Assembly: GCA_019614645.1 (NCBI GenBank) | Contig: JABWDB010000017.1 | Coordinates: 62,001-126,000, forward strand | Direction of reading: 5' to 3' | DNA from: Stratiolaelaps scimitus | Lineage: Eukaryota; Arthropoda; Arachnida; Mesostigmata; Laelapidae | Length of the DNA: 64,000 nt | Part shown: positions 1-10,324 of the stretch, in pieces | How the letters are laid out: each line of letters starts with the position of its first letter | How positions within the stretch are numbered: position 1 is the stretch's first letter | Program-made: the position numbers and the translations under genes | The notes under the pieces: generated by a model | What the model was told of the DNA's origin: nothing | Database searches by the model: none | The model's input: the letters and a program-made list of their open reading frames with translations, nothing else

Positions 1-56
1 GCTCGAATATCAGCAATTACTCCTTTATGCTATACATTGCTAGAGATTCGCGTGAT

Positions 57-95
57 ATGTATAAACAACAGTTTATATATAACTGCTGTTTATAC

Positions 96-97
<2 letters not shown>
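57..97. repeat. Hairpin (17-bp arms, one mismatch)
   Basis: Arms atgtataaacaacagtt (57-73) and aactgctgtttatacat (81-97) pair at 16 of 17 positions around a TA-only loop, directly beside the TA tract that follows. Confidence 0.75.

Positions 98-98
<1 letters not shown>

Positions 99-131
<33 letters not shown>
99..131. repeat. (TA)n microsatellite
   Basis: About 16 TA units between two hairpins. Confidence 0.9.
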
Positions 132-132
<1 letters not shown>

Positions 133-138
<6 letters not shown>

Positions 139-180
139 GTTAAATAGAAAAAAAATATTTTTTGTCCGTTTAACCTCTGT
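133..180. repeat. Hairpin (12-bp perfect arms acagaggttaaa)
   Basis: Arms 133-144 and 169-180 are perfect inverse complements enclosing a 24-nt loop that itself is an A-run/T-run pair. Together with the hairpin at 57-97 it brackets a TA microsatellite. Confidence 0.75.
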
Positions 181-2016
181 TGAATTATTCTCTATGCTAT
201 TGTTATGGCGTTATTCAATTGGCTGAGGTGCATATCTAACGTTTACAAGTCATATATTTGCATTGTCAATGATTTAGACTGAACGAAATTGGTTACTCGT
301 TACGTGTACTTTTGTTGCAATGACTTAACTCACCCAATGTAGTATATAACTCTCTATCTATTGTTTGTTGTGTCTTTCCTTGCCCAGCCTTCATTTGAGG
401 AATCCAATGAAAACGGCTCTCTATTCGAGGTCCCGTTTGATAATGTTACAGGAATTTCAGTTTACAATGCGTGAACGTTACCGCATAGGACCACCCACGT
501 ATTCGTTATATTATTGTTGTATAATTGTTACACAATATATACATAATATATCTATATATATATATATATAACGCTTGTTATGTCATTTCCCACACTGCCT
601 AACCTACTACCCGGCGATGTTCCTGTACCTATATTGCAATTGAGGCGTTCCCCATTTCTCTTGAGCCTTCAACCTTGAACGCGTTTCCTTATTTGCTGCC
701 AACTTTCATTATTCTCGTTGAGCTCTATTTCTGTACATTATTCGACCCCCCCCTCCCCGTCGCGATATACCCCCGAGATCTACGCAAATGCATTAACTTA
801 CTGGCGGAGTTCGAACAAAATCACAGGACCACGACTACGTCTGCCGTCCCCGAAACGACTACGTCAATGTCCGTACTGTGGAATTCTCCAATCAGGAGGG
901 TTAAACCGAGCGAGCGCCACGCTTCGACGAGGGTCTCGCCTTGCCCAGGGCTTACTTTGATCATTAGCATTAGCAACGTATCCCTTCTTTTGCGCCGCCT
1001 CTTTGTGTTCGTCTCCGTCTTCATCTCGTTCCTCTCTCTTTCCTTTTTCTCTTCAGACCGCCAAGGCCGCTCCATGTGAATTCCGCTGTCCCCATTCTTC
1101 CGGTAGCTTCTGCAGTGGTTGTATCAACGAAGCCGTTCGTATCGGGTCGTCGTCGTCGTCGCTGCTGTTGCTGTCGTCACGACAGATGTCAAATGCCAAT
1201 CCATCGCCGTTAAACTAACATTAGCGCCAGCGCCAAGACCCTCACGAAGGGCAAGGCCAAGGCCAACCAGAATGACTGCTTGTCTAGCAACTTCTCCCGG
1301 AGAAACGGGAGCCCGCACATCCGGCGGTTCCGAAGCCACTTGATGCCTGCGCGCCTCCTTAGTCAGTTTCTGACAGCCAGATGAGCCGCAGTCGCTATCT
1401 GTGTGATTTTGGCAGCTCCCGCCGCCGAGAAGAAGGGCACGGGGGACCGGTGCCGGCAGTGGCATGCTCGGTGTACAGCGTCGGCAACATCGTTGACACC
1501 ATCTTTCCGCCGACTGCTTGGCTCGCTGTAGGTAGTGCAGTGCTCGAAATCGTAGATTGTCACCTGAAATTCGTAGATTCTGAATAGTCGGATACAATGG
1601 GCCTTGAAGACGGTTGATTGTCAATCGACGAATGAGTCGATCGGCAGCTAACATTGCACAGCAAATGAATTTCAAATCGCTACGGTACTACGTACTTTGC
1701 CAACTTGGTAAGGCGACGCGGTTATTTTAACTGCTGGTCGTACCACTGCCAGAGGGTTGGATACCAAGGGGCTCTGTCAGAAGCCAGCGTTTGTGATAGC
1801 TGTGTCAAAGTAAAGGCGGCTATCAGCGCGAGACGAGGTGCGCACGATACAGCGGTAGTCAAAAAGGGCTATCGACAATTTTAGGGGCCACGTTAACAAA
1901 GTCAGGCGCAAAGCCCGGCGCATTAAGGGTGGATTGGGGCTAAACTTATACATTTGGCTCTTACCAAATCTAAGGATCAGCCATTTTCTATATAACCCCC
2001 GTCACAAAAGTAACTA

Positions 2017-2060
2017 TACACTGCTTGAATATTGTGCCAATACACTGCTTGGATATTGTG
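2017..2060. repeat. Tandem duplication of a 24-bp unit
   Basis: The 20-bp core starting tacactgcttg occurs at 2,017-2,036 and again at 2,041-2,060 with one substitution (gaatattg versus ggatattg). Confidence 0.8.
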
Positions 2061-3387
2061 TGTAATATATTTTTATTAGTATTATTATTATTATAGGCTA
2101 ACCAAGACGTTCGATTTCTTCAAGACTAGCTTGAAACCAAACGTTGAAATTGAGCAGCTTTTTCTTTAAATTATAATAATTTTTAATTATAATTTTTTTT
2201 TTGGGTACTAAGTTAAATACGAGTTTAAAGCTAAATAGAAAATGGAAAATATCTAGATCTCAATATTTATCCAAATGTCACCGCAAGCTCGACAGGAGTG
2301 TTTCGAGAATTGGACCTCTCTGTTCTTTATAGGTCACGTCCCGCTACTCGAAATAAAGGTAAAAATAAATTCGTTCTCTCAAGGACTGAGTTAGTGTCCG
2401 ATAAATAGAAGCAACAACAAAGTATTGAGGTATTCGAAGCCGCTTACAAATAAGAAGCAATTTAAAATAGATCACATTTTAGTCACGCACAGCAAAGATC
2501 AATTTACTCTATCGGTCATATGGCGAAAGGAGAGTCCCGTAAAAACTGCCAACTTCATCTTGGATAGTGTTTTGCAACGAGGTGCTCTTTGAAGACTGTC
2601 ACAACAGGCTGAAATCGTATTTGCGCAACCTACGATGTGTGGAATTGCGTTAAGCGAAGAGTAGACAATTCGTTTACTTCATGCCAGCGAAGATGGTGTC
2701 AACACCATGGAGGCTGGCCCTGTCCATGCTATATTAACGCAACAAATACAGACGATAAATGTATAGCGATCCCGGGGTCCTTGTACGAGCTGGCTTCTGA
2801 TTAGACACCAGGGAAGCGGTTGAGCTGAATGTTAACATAAGATGAGCAAAGTATATTACTGATGGGACATTTAGGTAACATCATTCCATTATACGATTAG
2901 AAGTGAATTTCATACAAATGAAATATAGACTGATATATGTTTTTTATGATTTAGTATATTGGTATACTGGCGGTACCGAGGCCCGCTATGGACAATCAGC
3001 TGAAGGTCAGCTAAGAGAGAAATGATAATCAAAGTCGTCGCAACTTGCGTCCTATTTTTAGATCGGTCAGTATTGAACATAATCAATACCATCGTGCCAC
3101 CGAACACTCTCCGTAGTCAACCGATCATGTCGAATATTATCTACTGTCGGCACCGTGACTCCACGATGTCATAAACGTAGCAAAAACACTGCCATCATCT
3201 TGCGTAACTCACGGCAAGCTCACTTTGCCTGCAGTCTCTGAATGCCTGCCCGCCTGCATGTACGTGTGTTTGTGTTTGCCTAGATATGCGTTATCACACC
3301 CTGTGTCATCTGGCGTAGAGACAGGTTTGCGTCATCGCTTTTTCTACTTTTCCTTCTGGCTTGTGCATGACCTTGCCAGTCTTTGTC

Positions 3388-3484
3388 AGTCTCTCTCTCT
3401 CCCTCTCTCTCTCTCTCGCTCTCTCTCTCTCTCTATATGTATATATATATATAGATATATATAATATATACATATACATATACT
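3388..3484. repeat. (TC)n tract followed by TA-rich tract
   Basis: A nearly pure CT-repeat of about 45 bp passes directly into about 50 bp of TA-rich sequence. Open frames on both strands here are low-complexity artefacts. Confidence 0.9.
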
Positions 3485-5214
3485 CTCTCTCGCACACCGT
3501 TTTGAGTTCGTCGTTCCTGGGCAATGACAGCATCTGTTCCTCAACGGGGTCCCGCTTCGGAAGTCTTTCCGCTTCTCGGTGGACCTGTCACATGGCATTC
3601 TTCCAGCCTTTCACCCATTCCTAAACGGCCCCGTTGCTCTGCCTTTCGCCGGCCCTTGACAATCTCATGCTCACCACTTACTCCTCGTCGCTGTCCTGGT
3701 GTCGATCCGAGCGCCCATCGATGCATCCCTCTCTCTCTCTTTGTCTCCCTACCCGCTCCACCGGTCTTGGTCTCGTTCACTACCCATCTCTTTCCTCTCT
3801 CTCTTTATCTCGCCTTCTCTATGACTCCCTCTGCCAATTAATATCTGCACTATTAACGAAACCGCTCTCGCTGCAGCTACATTCCGATAGAGGCAGGAAG
3901 CAGTCGATGTCAATTATAGCCAGTGGGGGTTGCGAGGTGGCCTTATCTTGGTCTCACCTCCCATAGGTAATAGACAGTGCGATATCTATGGGAAGGCTGT
4001 AGCCATCAGGTGCGCGCCGAAACAAGTGCGTACCTCGCAGGCGTATAACCTACAGTCGCGTAGGCAACGCAGGCCGAGACGCAAGCAAGCGCAACGTTAG
4101 CTGAGATCCGTCAGTCAGGTGTCGACAGCCTCAGACCACTTTGTCAATATCTCAATCGAATGGGACACGACCACCAGGCGAACGCCGAACCAGATGAGGA
4201 TACCTCGGTAGGATATTGTCATTGAAGCACTGCCGCCTCGCATCGGCTATGGCGGTTTCTATCAGAATGGGCGGCTCTGAGTAGATGAAAGTTATACGGG
4301 TAGAGGTAGAAGTACATCTGAAGCAGGCAAAGCTGTCATCGTACGAATAATAATAATATTATAATAGCAAGAATACTGATCGCGATGAGATCTGGTTTGT
4401 GTAGCTTGTGCGATTCAGTGATTTTGATGCGTCAGTAGTATTTATCTGCTACTTCAGATGGTTCGAACTAGAGCATCTGCATGGCCGTGGTCCATTAGCT
4501 AGTTTATGCCACACTCACAGATATTAGGCAGTACTCATAGAGAATTATGAACATTGTACAAGCAATGTATAATAAAGATGAATGTTGATCAAACACGTGC
4601 TATTCGATAAGGCGCAACGCATGTCACTGAATGCCGCTCGTCGGTGAAAACATTTCCAGCAGCGATAATGGTAACACCGTCGCAACGATATTCATAATTT
4701 CGCGGGGCTACTTCAGCGTTGTCCTGTGCAATGGTGACTCAGTATCATGTGCCGAGTTATTACCAAACTGAATCCGATCAACTTCACAACTTGGTGAAAT
4801 TCCTCGTTAATGGATACACGCAAGAAGACCACGGCACGTCTCGAGGGTCCCACTAGCCGAAAGGAAATTACATGGCAATACAGTCATCACTCGATCAAGC
4901 TGACTTCTTTATAGATATTTATTCGATACCCATGGTAGTGCCTCTAGCATGTATGATATCTTTATCCGGGAGATGCACAGCCTAATCGTTGTACCTCCCA
5001 GGAAACCAGGAGGAGCGCCAATTGGCAATCGTCCGTCAAATCTGTACCAAACACTTGAAACTGAAACAAACATAAGGAAAATCTCCTTCATTCAGAAAGA
5101 GATCAACCGCATATCGAGACGACAGGGAGTGATAAAGGAGCATGAGATCCTTCGCAGAAATGCCGGGAAAGCCATGCCTAACTATATAAGAACTCGCTAA
5201 CCTGTGTTCTATTA

Positions 5215-6395
5215 AACGTCTTGACGGGATATTTGCATTTGACGACTTAGAAAAAGCCGAAATACTCAAAAGCTTCTTCAAAGAAGCATATCTCTCACAC
5301 GATGATCAGGTTGATAGGGACCTTAGGGCCCCACCTCTCCTTCCCGAAGGACCCCTTCAGTACATTGTGAATGATGTTGACGTTTGTCCGATAGCAATCT
5401 TCGTACATTTGAAGCTGTAATTGAGGACCAACATGGCACCTGGTGGTATACGAACTATCATACATCTTCAAAAGATGGGGCATTGCTGTGTGCATTCTAC
5501 TCCCGCACATTTTTAGGCGGTAGTCGGTAGTCATCACGGCAGTTCCATGCAAGTTTCTTGGGAGTATAATCTGCAAGGCTATATATGAAAACGCCAACAA
5601 ACAAGGAGATCTGATCTCCAATGCTCAATTTGCTTACCGCCCAAGAAGGAGTACGACTCTGCTGCTACTTGAAGCTTGACACAGCTTGACTGGGCTGGCC
5701 ACCTCAGTAGATCCAACTGTTTCGATGTTGTGTTTTTTAACTTGAAGTCAGCCTTCGAACGAGTCACCCACTCGGAACTTCTCAATCCATTACCTCATTT
5801 TGGGGTAGGTGATCTGATAGTGAAGTGGACAAGTGACCATATCTGTGATAGGACGTTCAGGGGGCGGGAGAATGATAAATACTCCGATACAGCACGAGCA
5901 ACCTCAGGCTGTCCTCAGGGAACAATTTTAGGTCCCCCAATGTACATACGGTATAGAAATTCTAGTATGTATGTATTTCCACCATCCATATTCGTCAAGA
6001 TCTATGCTGAATCTGGATATTTCCTTCTGCAACAACTGTCCCTCGCTTTGCAGAGAGGCAATGCCATCGCCTTCCTCGGGTCAATTTCGTCCTCGGCCCC
6101 CTATCCCCAACTAATTCCCCCAAATAATCGCTAAAAATAATTTCTAATTATTGTATGTTTGAATAGAACCATATCCATCCTGTATGCTGAATATGCGAAA
6201 ATATACTGCGAAGTTGATTCTGATCAGGGACGGACGAAACTACAAGACGCCCTAAGCCATTTCCTTGAATGGACCATGGATCAAGACTTGAAACTTTTAA
6301 TCGAAAAATACGCCGTCCACCAGTTTGGTTACGGGAATACTAACCATGTATATAGCATCGGTGGGTCCGTATTTGCCTATTCGCCTCAATCATAG
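5215..6395 (+). pseudogene. Decayed non-LTR retrotransposon reverse transcriptase (CR1/jockey-like), interrupted
   Basis: Successive frames show the hallmark blocks of a LINE reverse transcriptase. At 5,221-5,300 a linker frame reads DG..DD.EKAEILKSFF. Near 5,430 a remnant of the KAPGPDGI block appears as MAPGGIRT. At 5,618-5,660 the QFAYRPRRSTT block is visible. From 5,722 the KSAFERVTHSEL block follows, then SGCPQGTILGPP at about 5,909-5,944. The catalytic YADD box is split by an insertion and reads YAEY, so two catalytic acidic positions are altered. The downstream block to 6,395 (LKLLIEKYAV, HVYSIGG) matches the RT thumb. Stops and frameshifts (around 5,420 and 5,680) make it inactive. 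There is no endonuclease domain or 3' end, so this is a truncated internal fragment. The exact clade cannot be fixed by eye. Confidence 0.85.
6013..6182 (+). mobile_element. 170-bp retrotransposon 3'-end insertion nested in the RT pseudogene (tail family, copy 1)
   Basis: The insert is flanked by a perfect 10-bp direct repeat, tatgctgaat, at 6,003-6,012 and 6,183-6,192. Without it and one repeat copy (180 bp, 60 codons) the RT frame reads through the YADD region. The insert carries an open frame ending ...GNAIAFLG...PPNNR-stop, then a roughly 40-bp AT-rich 3' UTR ending TATGTTTGAATA plus a 17-nt tail. The same frame end and tail occur at 7.6 kb (minus) and 25.2 kb, so this is the extreme 3' end of a LINE inserted by 5'-truncated retrotransposition. 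Confidence 0.75.
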
Positions 6396-7418
6396 TTGTC
6401 CAAGTTAATGATCATATTTAATTAAAACAAACATGCCATTTAGCAATACATATTTCTCGCAATCCAATTTACACTAGTGGTACTGCACCTGCCAGCACCG
6501 CCGTTATGGCTTTTGTTCTCTTCAACGGAACTGCAGTTTTTACACGACTTACGTCCTTTACATGTCACAACGCGCTATTAGTTATATATAGCTGCATATC
6601 TATAGCATGATCCAGTTACTGGGTGAGAGAAAATAATGGCAAGTCATCAGATATTTCTTTGCTACTGATTATTATATTTGGCTGACGACATCGACCCTAT
6701 ACCATGACACTAATACTGTATCTGCGTTGCTCATCACGTTGTTAACAACTCACCTCATTGCGCTGGCTATATTCACCGTTCGAAAAGACGCCGCTCTAAT
6801 TTGCTATAGCATCTCCGTAAAGTGTGTACGGCGTAGATTTGGTCGAAATTTGTACGACATGCGCAGTTCTATCGAATTAAAAACCACGTGTGAATTACCA
6901 CATTATGATTCCTGATGGCCTTACAATCGCTCTCCCGACACTGTCAAAATTTCCCTTGTCGCTATACATATATATATATACGGTGCGATAGACCTCTAAA
7001 CGGGATCTCGGGGCAGCGACGAACTTTTCCTGCAAAGTCTTCGAGCTCTTACACTTGATATGTTCATAATACGTTTGCATAAACTTGAAAGTGTGCCTCG
7101 CCTGTCCCGAGTAGACTGATGGATGACGCTGCTATATGAGTGAATAGCTTGCCCGCGCGAGCAGCTTGTTTGTGACCTGAGCAGTTTTTTCCTAATTTTT
7201 TTTCGTCTGCTGAACCCTGCAGTCTCCCCTCATCTCCCATCTGGATAAAATATTCAGAGTGCCACCCACTATAGAGTCCATTATACGGAAATGCTGCCAT
7301 AATATACGGAAAGGGTGCCGGGCCTTCAGGAGCCATCCTTGGCCACCATCCTTAGCATTTTGGTCATCCTTGTCATGGTTCGTAAAATTACCGCCGCGTT
7401 CATTTTGTATTTGTTTCG
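6396..7418. other. Intergenic DNA, nothing recognised
   Basis: AT-rich, with short frames on both strands and no family resemblance. It separates the decayed RT from the tail-family insertions. Confidence 0.6.
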
Positions 7419-7428
7419 AGCTGAAAAT

Positions 7429-7449
7429 GGTAAGTTTATTCAAACATAC
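7429..7449 (-). mobile_element. 21-bp retrotransposon tail insertion with target-site duplication (tail family, copy 4)
   Basis: Only 21 bp lie between two perfect copies of agctgaaaat (7,419-7,428 and 7,450-7,459). Read on the minus strand the insert begins gtatgtttgaataaa, the same terminal sequence that ends the other family members, followed by a short variable tail. This fits a very severely 5'-truncated insertion of the same element. The duplication and the shared terminus are directly visible; the mechanism is inferred. Confidence 0.65.
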
Positions 7450-7588
7450 AGCTGAAAATTCAACCACCAATTTGTTGTTCGCAAGTTAGTATGGTAGCAC
7501 GCAGAGTGGAGTAAACGTATTTGATAGATAGATTTGTGCAGTAGTATAATAATTTCTTTTTTTTTCTGTAAAACTTGGGGTTACGTTG

Positions 7589-7703
7589 CCTAATACTTAG
7601 CGGACTTTATTCAAACATACAGTAGTTAGGAATTATTTCTAGGGATTATGGGGGCAGGGGGGTGAGGTCGACAATGTCCCGAGGAAGGCGATGGCACTGC
7701 CCA
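7589..7703 (-). mobile_element. 115-bp retrotransposon 3'-end insertion (tail family, copy 2)
   Basis: This minus-strand insert lies between perfect 14-bp direct repeats, ttggggttacgttg, at 7,575-7,588 and 7,704-7,717. On its sense strand it encodes a short C-terminal frame (GSAIAFLG...PHNP-stop) matching copy 1, then the AT-rich 3' UTR and the TATGTTTGAATAAA terminus with a 17-nt non-poly(A) tail. The 14-bp duplication gives exact borders for the family. Confidence 0.75.
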
Positions 7704-8774
7704 TTGGGGTTACGTTGTTTCCTCTTCGCCACTCGTCCACATACCCTTAGGTATAAATGACTCAACAGGGGGATGGGTGACTTTGGGACCGAATTTGACG
7801 ACAAGATCAACTTGAACGAAACGAACAGACCCGATAAATCAATAAACAGATAACCATTCAAACCTATTCCCACTCGTCGGAGGACAGACTTTGTTAAAAG
7901 GATCGTTGAGGAGTGTTTGTGAGGAGGTTCTGGTATCGTTTTTCCATCCCACGGCGGGTGGTTTATATGGCCTTGTTGCTGCTATGTGAGCCTTTAAATA
8001 GACAATTCGACAGGAGTCGAACAGAAGCCGAATAGAGGCGTACCACTCGTAGTAAAAAACCAGAAGCAACAATTTTCTGACGGAGAAGAAAAGCTCCAGA
8101 GTCATATTGTGAAACTTTTATCGATACTGTCGATACTCACTGTGTCGAATTTACCGACGTATTATTTTGCAAATGTTAATAGACTGCTGCAACAGCAAGT
8201 CATGGACAACTCCCTACAAATGTTGTGCACATTGCTATGTCAAATAATATCTAATAAATAATAGAAAACTCGCCTCTTCATTCGTTACTGTTCCTCTGAA
8301 TGAACCAAATGATTTTTGCTCGCTTGCTCTCAAAGCCCTTTGAAATTTAGCAACGATCCATTATTTCTATGAATTGTATCATATAATATATAGGTCGCCA
8401 TTTCGAATACCACCACTTCAGTGCGATGCCAGAAAGCCGCCAGTACCCCTCGCGAATGCGTCTAAAAGGGACAAACCCCGTCGCGGTGACGGTGTTTATC
8501 GGAACCGATGATTTACCCTAGCCTCCTCACATAGTTTCGGCGATCACTCTGTTACTCGACCGCAGATCATGGTCGCTATTCAATTGGTCGAGATTCATTC
8601 TTATCAGCGTTCATTTAGTGCGATGCGTCGACAGTCACTTTGCCGCTCTCCGCTACTCCAAATTTAAAGCAACACGGCATGTCAGTATCGCTATCGCCGG
8701 CCCTCGCTAACGAAATATCTCCCCCTCCGCTCGACATCTCCATGAGAACCCCACGCATGGCACTCCCGCGTACT

Positions 8775-8792
8775 GGCGCGCGCGCGCGCGCG
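8775..8792. repeat. (GC)9 alternating tract
   Basis: Eighteen bases of strictly alternating G and C inside a GC-rich island. Such tracts are prone to the Z-DNA form and keep several intact CpG sites. Confidence 0.9.
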
Positions 8793-9225
8793 ACGGTTGA
8801 ACCTTGCTTGCCGTCCGCCGTCTGCGGAATACGAGCAGTTCGAGATTTGGCCTTGCCCGTTTGCTTCGTGACGTACTTAGCTAGCGTACGCTGTCTGTAT
8901 GCGAATCTCTCTCCCTCCCTCGAAGAATTAGGGAAAGAACAAGTCTGAGGATGTGGCAGCGTCCAAGACGGCCTCAGAAGGTCGGACTCGCCCGAGAACT
9001 CGGCCTGTTGCCGAGGCTCATCAGGGCGATGTAGCCCATTTACCCGCCGCTTGGTCCGCCTGCGTTCGCATCCTCGTCGGCTGTATCCCCATCCTCGCAG
9101 GCAACTATCCAGCCACGCGACCGGCTGGGTTCCGGCCGGCTCGTGACCCTACTGCGATGGGCGCCTAGCTAGCCGCCTGGCTCGCTCACGCGCTCACCAC
9201 AGCCGGCTGCGGTCGCTCTGCTTCT

Positions 9226-9290
9226 TCGGGCAGTGCAGCAGCAGCAGCACCAGCAGTGGTGGTGGTGGTGGTAGCAGCAGCATCCATCGT
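9226..9290. repeat. CAG / GTG triplet cluster
   Basis: Interrupted CAG repeats pass into five GTG/GGT units and back to CAG. The His/Cys-rich frame on the minus strand is a by-product. Confidence 0.85.
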
Positions 9291-9484
9291 CGTGGTTCCC
9301 TTCGACGATTCCCCGCGGTCTCTTTTCAACTTTGGCCTCGGGGCTCGCCGCTAACAAATGTTGCAAACATTTAAATTTGCGCCCCCGCCCCCACTACCCT
9401 CGCCGGCCCATTCGCTTGCTTCCCGTCCTTCGTCCTTGCTTCTCCCCATCTCCCTCTGCGCCAGTTTCTTCTCCACAGATTTTT

Positions 9485-9508
9485 TCTCTCTCTCTCTCTC
9501 TCTCTATC
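9485..9508. repeat. (TC)n microsatellite
   Basis: About 12 TC units in the GC-rich island at 8.4-9.8 kb. Confidence 0.9.
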
Positions 9509-10156
9509 TCTCACTCTGTGTTTCTGCCTGGCTCTCGACGATTGTGCGACAAGGCAGTGCTGTGTGTGTAGGCAGCAGCGGCGGCGGCAGGCGGTAAGAA
9601 GCAAGAGCGGCTGGACGAGGGCGAATCTGAAGAACGCCTGAGCCGGACACGGCCAACTTTGCGCGCCATCAAAATCACTCCGCTCGGATAGACGACGATG
9701 CCGGCAACGGCGGCGGTAGCTACCACGCAATCCTCATTCAGTCGGCGTTTATTCATTCGAATTTGAAGAGAAGAAATTCACATTCAAAGCAGCATCAAAC
9801 TAGATAGAATGACAAGTCAAAACTCGTGGAAGGCGTATGTGCGTGTATATTTAAGATCGCTTCGAGGGACGGCGGGGCGGATAGACGAGATCCGAGAGAG
9901 ATGATGAGAGAATAAGCAATTCATTATGTTCAGCAGTCGGCTCGTGGATGGATAATTAATGAACGATAATGCGATAAACGAGCAGGAGGTATTTCTATAC
10001 TTGGCGTTCCCGAAAAATACATTGGAGATAATAACGCATCATGATCATCGGCTACTCGCCTACGGTACACGTAGGATTTAAATCAGCATAACAGATACAT
10101 ACCGGTAGTAGTCTGGTTGACATAGATGTTATATATCATCCAGCGAATGATGAAAT

Positions 10157-10324
10157 TTACTGATAGTAACGAAATCGTGGAGAGTTATTCAGCAGAGGCG
10201 AATTTTCTTTTTTATTTTTAAGGTTTAGTTAAGTTTTAATTTTATTTTTTTTTAAAGTTTTAATTAAGAGGCAAATTTTTTTCATTACCGATAGGGACGT
10301 GGAGAGCTCGGTAGAGGCGAATTT
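10157..10324 (+). repeat. Diverged tandem duplication of about 125-bp period
   Basis: A block beginning ttactgatag and containing cgtggagag and agaggcgaattt occurs at 10,157-10,205. It recurs in shortened form at 10,284-10,324, where ttaccgatag precedes cgtggagag and agaggcgaattt. An AT-rich stretch of about 78 bp separates them. Confidence 0.65.

Larger units (their letters stand above)
1..5214. other. Intergenic DNA, no gene recognised
   Basis: Apart from the hairpins, tandem repeat and simple tracts listed separately, nothing here resembles a gene. A moderately GC-rich patch at about 800-1,620 holds the longest frame (minus strand 1,124-1,675, 183 codons, ATG start), which has no recognisable motif and includes Thr runs from a GTC repeat. 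The frame at 4,949-5,200 (+) may be the upstream edge of the RT pseudogene, but I cannot align it. Confidence 0.6.
7718..10156. other. Intergenic DNA with a GC-rich island at about 8.4-9.8 kb
   Basis: The left part (7.7-8.4 kb) has a minus-strand frame (7,839-8,105) of no known family. The island at 8.4-9.8 kb is dense in CpG, with an alternating GC tract, CAG/GTG triplets and a TC run. Many overlapping frames reflect composition. It could be a promoter, enhancer or 5' UTR exon, but no gene is visible. Confidence 0.5.

Noticed and set aside
1124..1675. 183-codon minus-strand frame with ATG
   Set aside because: Ends in Thr repeats from a triplet tract, no recognisable domain, and other frames are equally open; not enough to call a gene.
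9169..9366. His/Cys-rich minus-strand frame suggesting a metal-binding peptide
   Set aside because: The His and Cys runs are translations of GTG and CAG triplet repeats; no ATG-to-stop gene structure beyond that.
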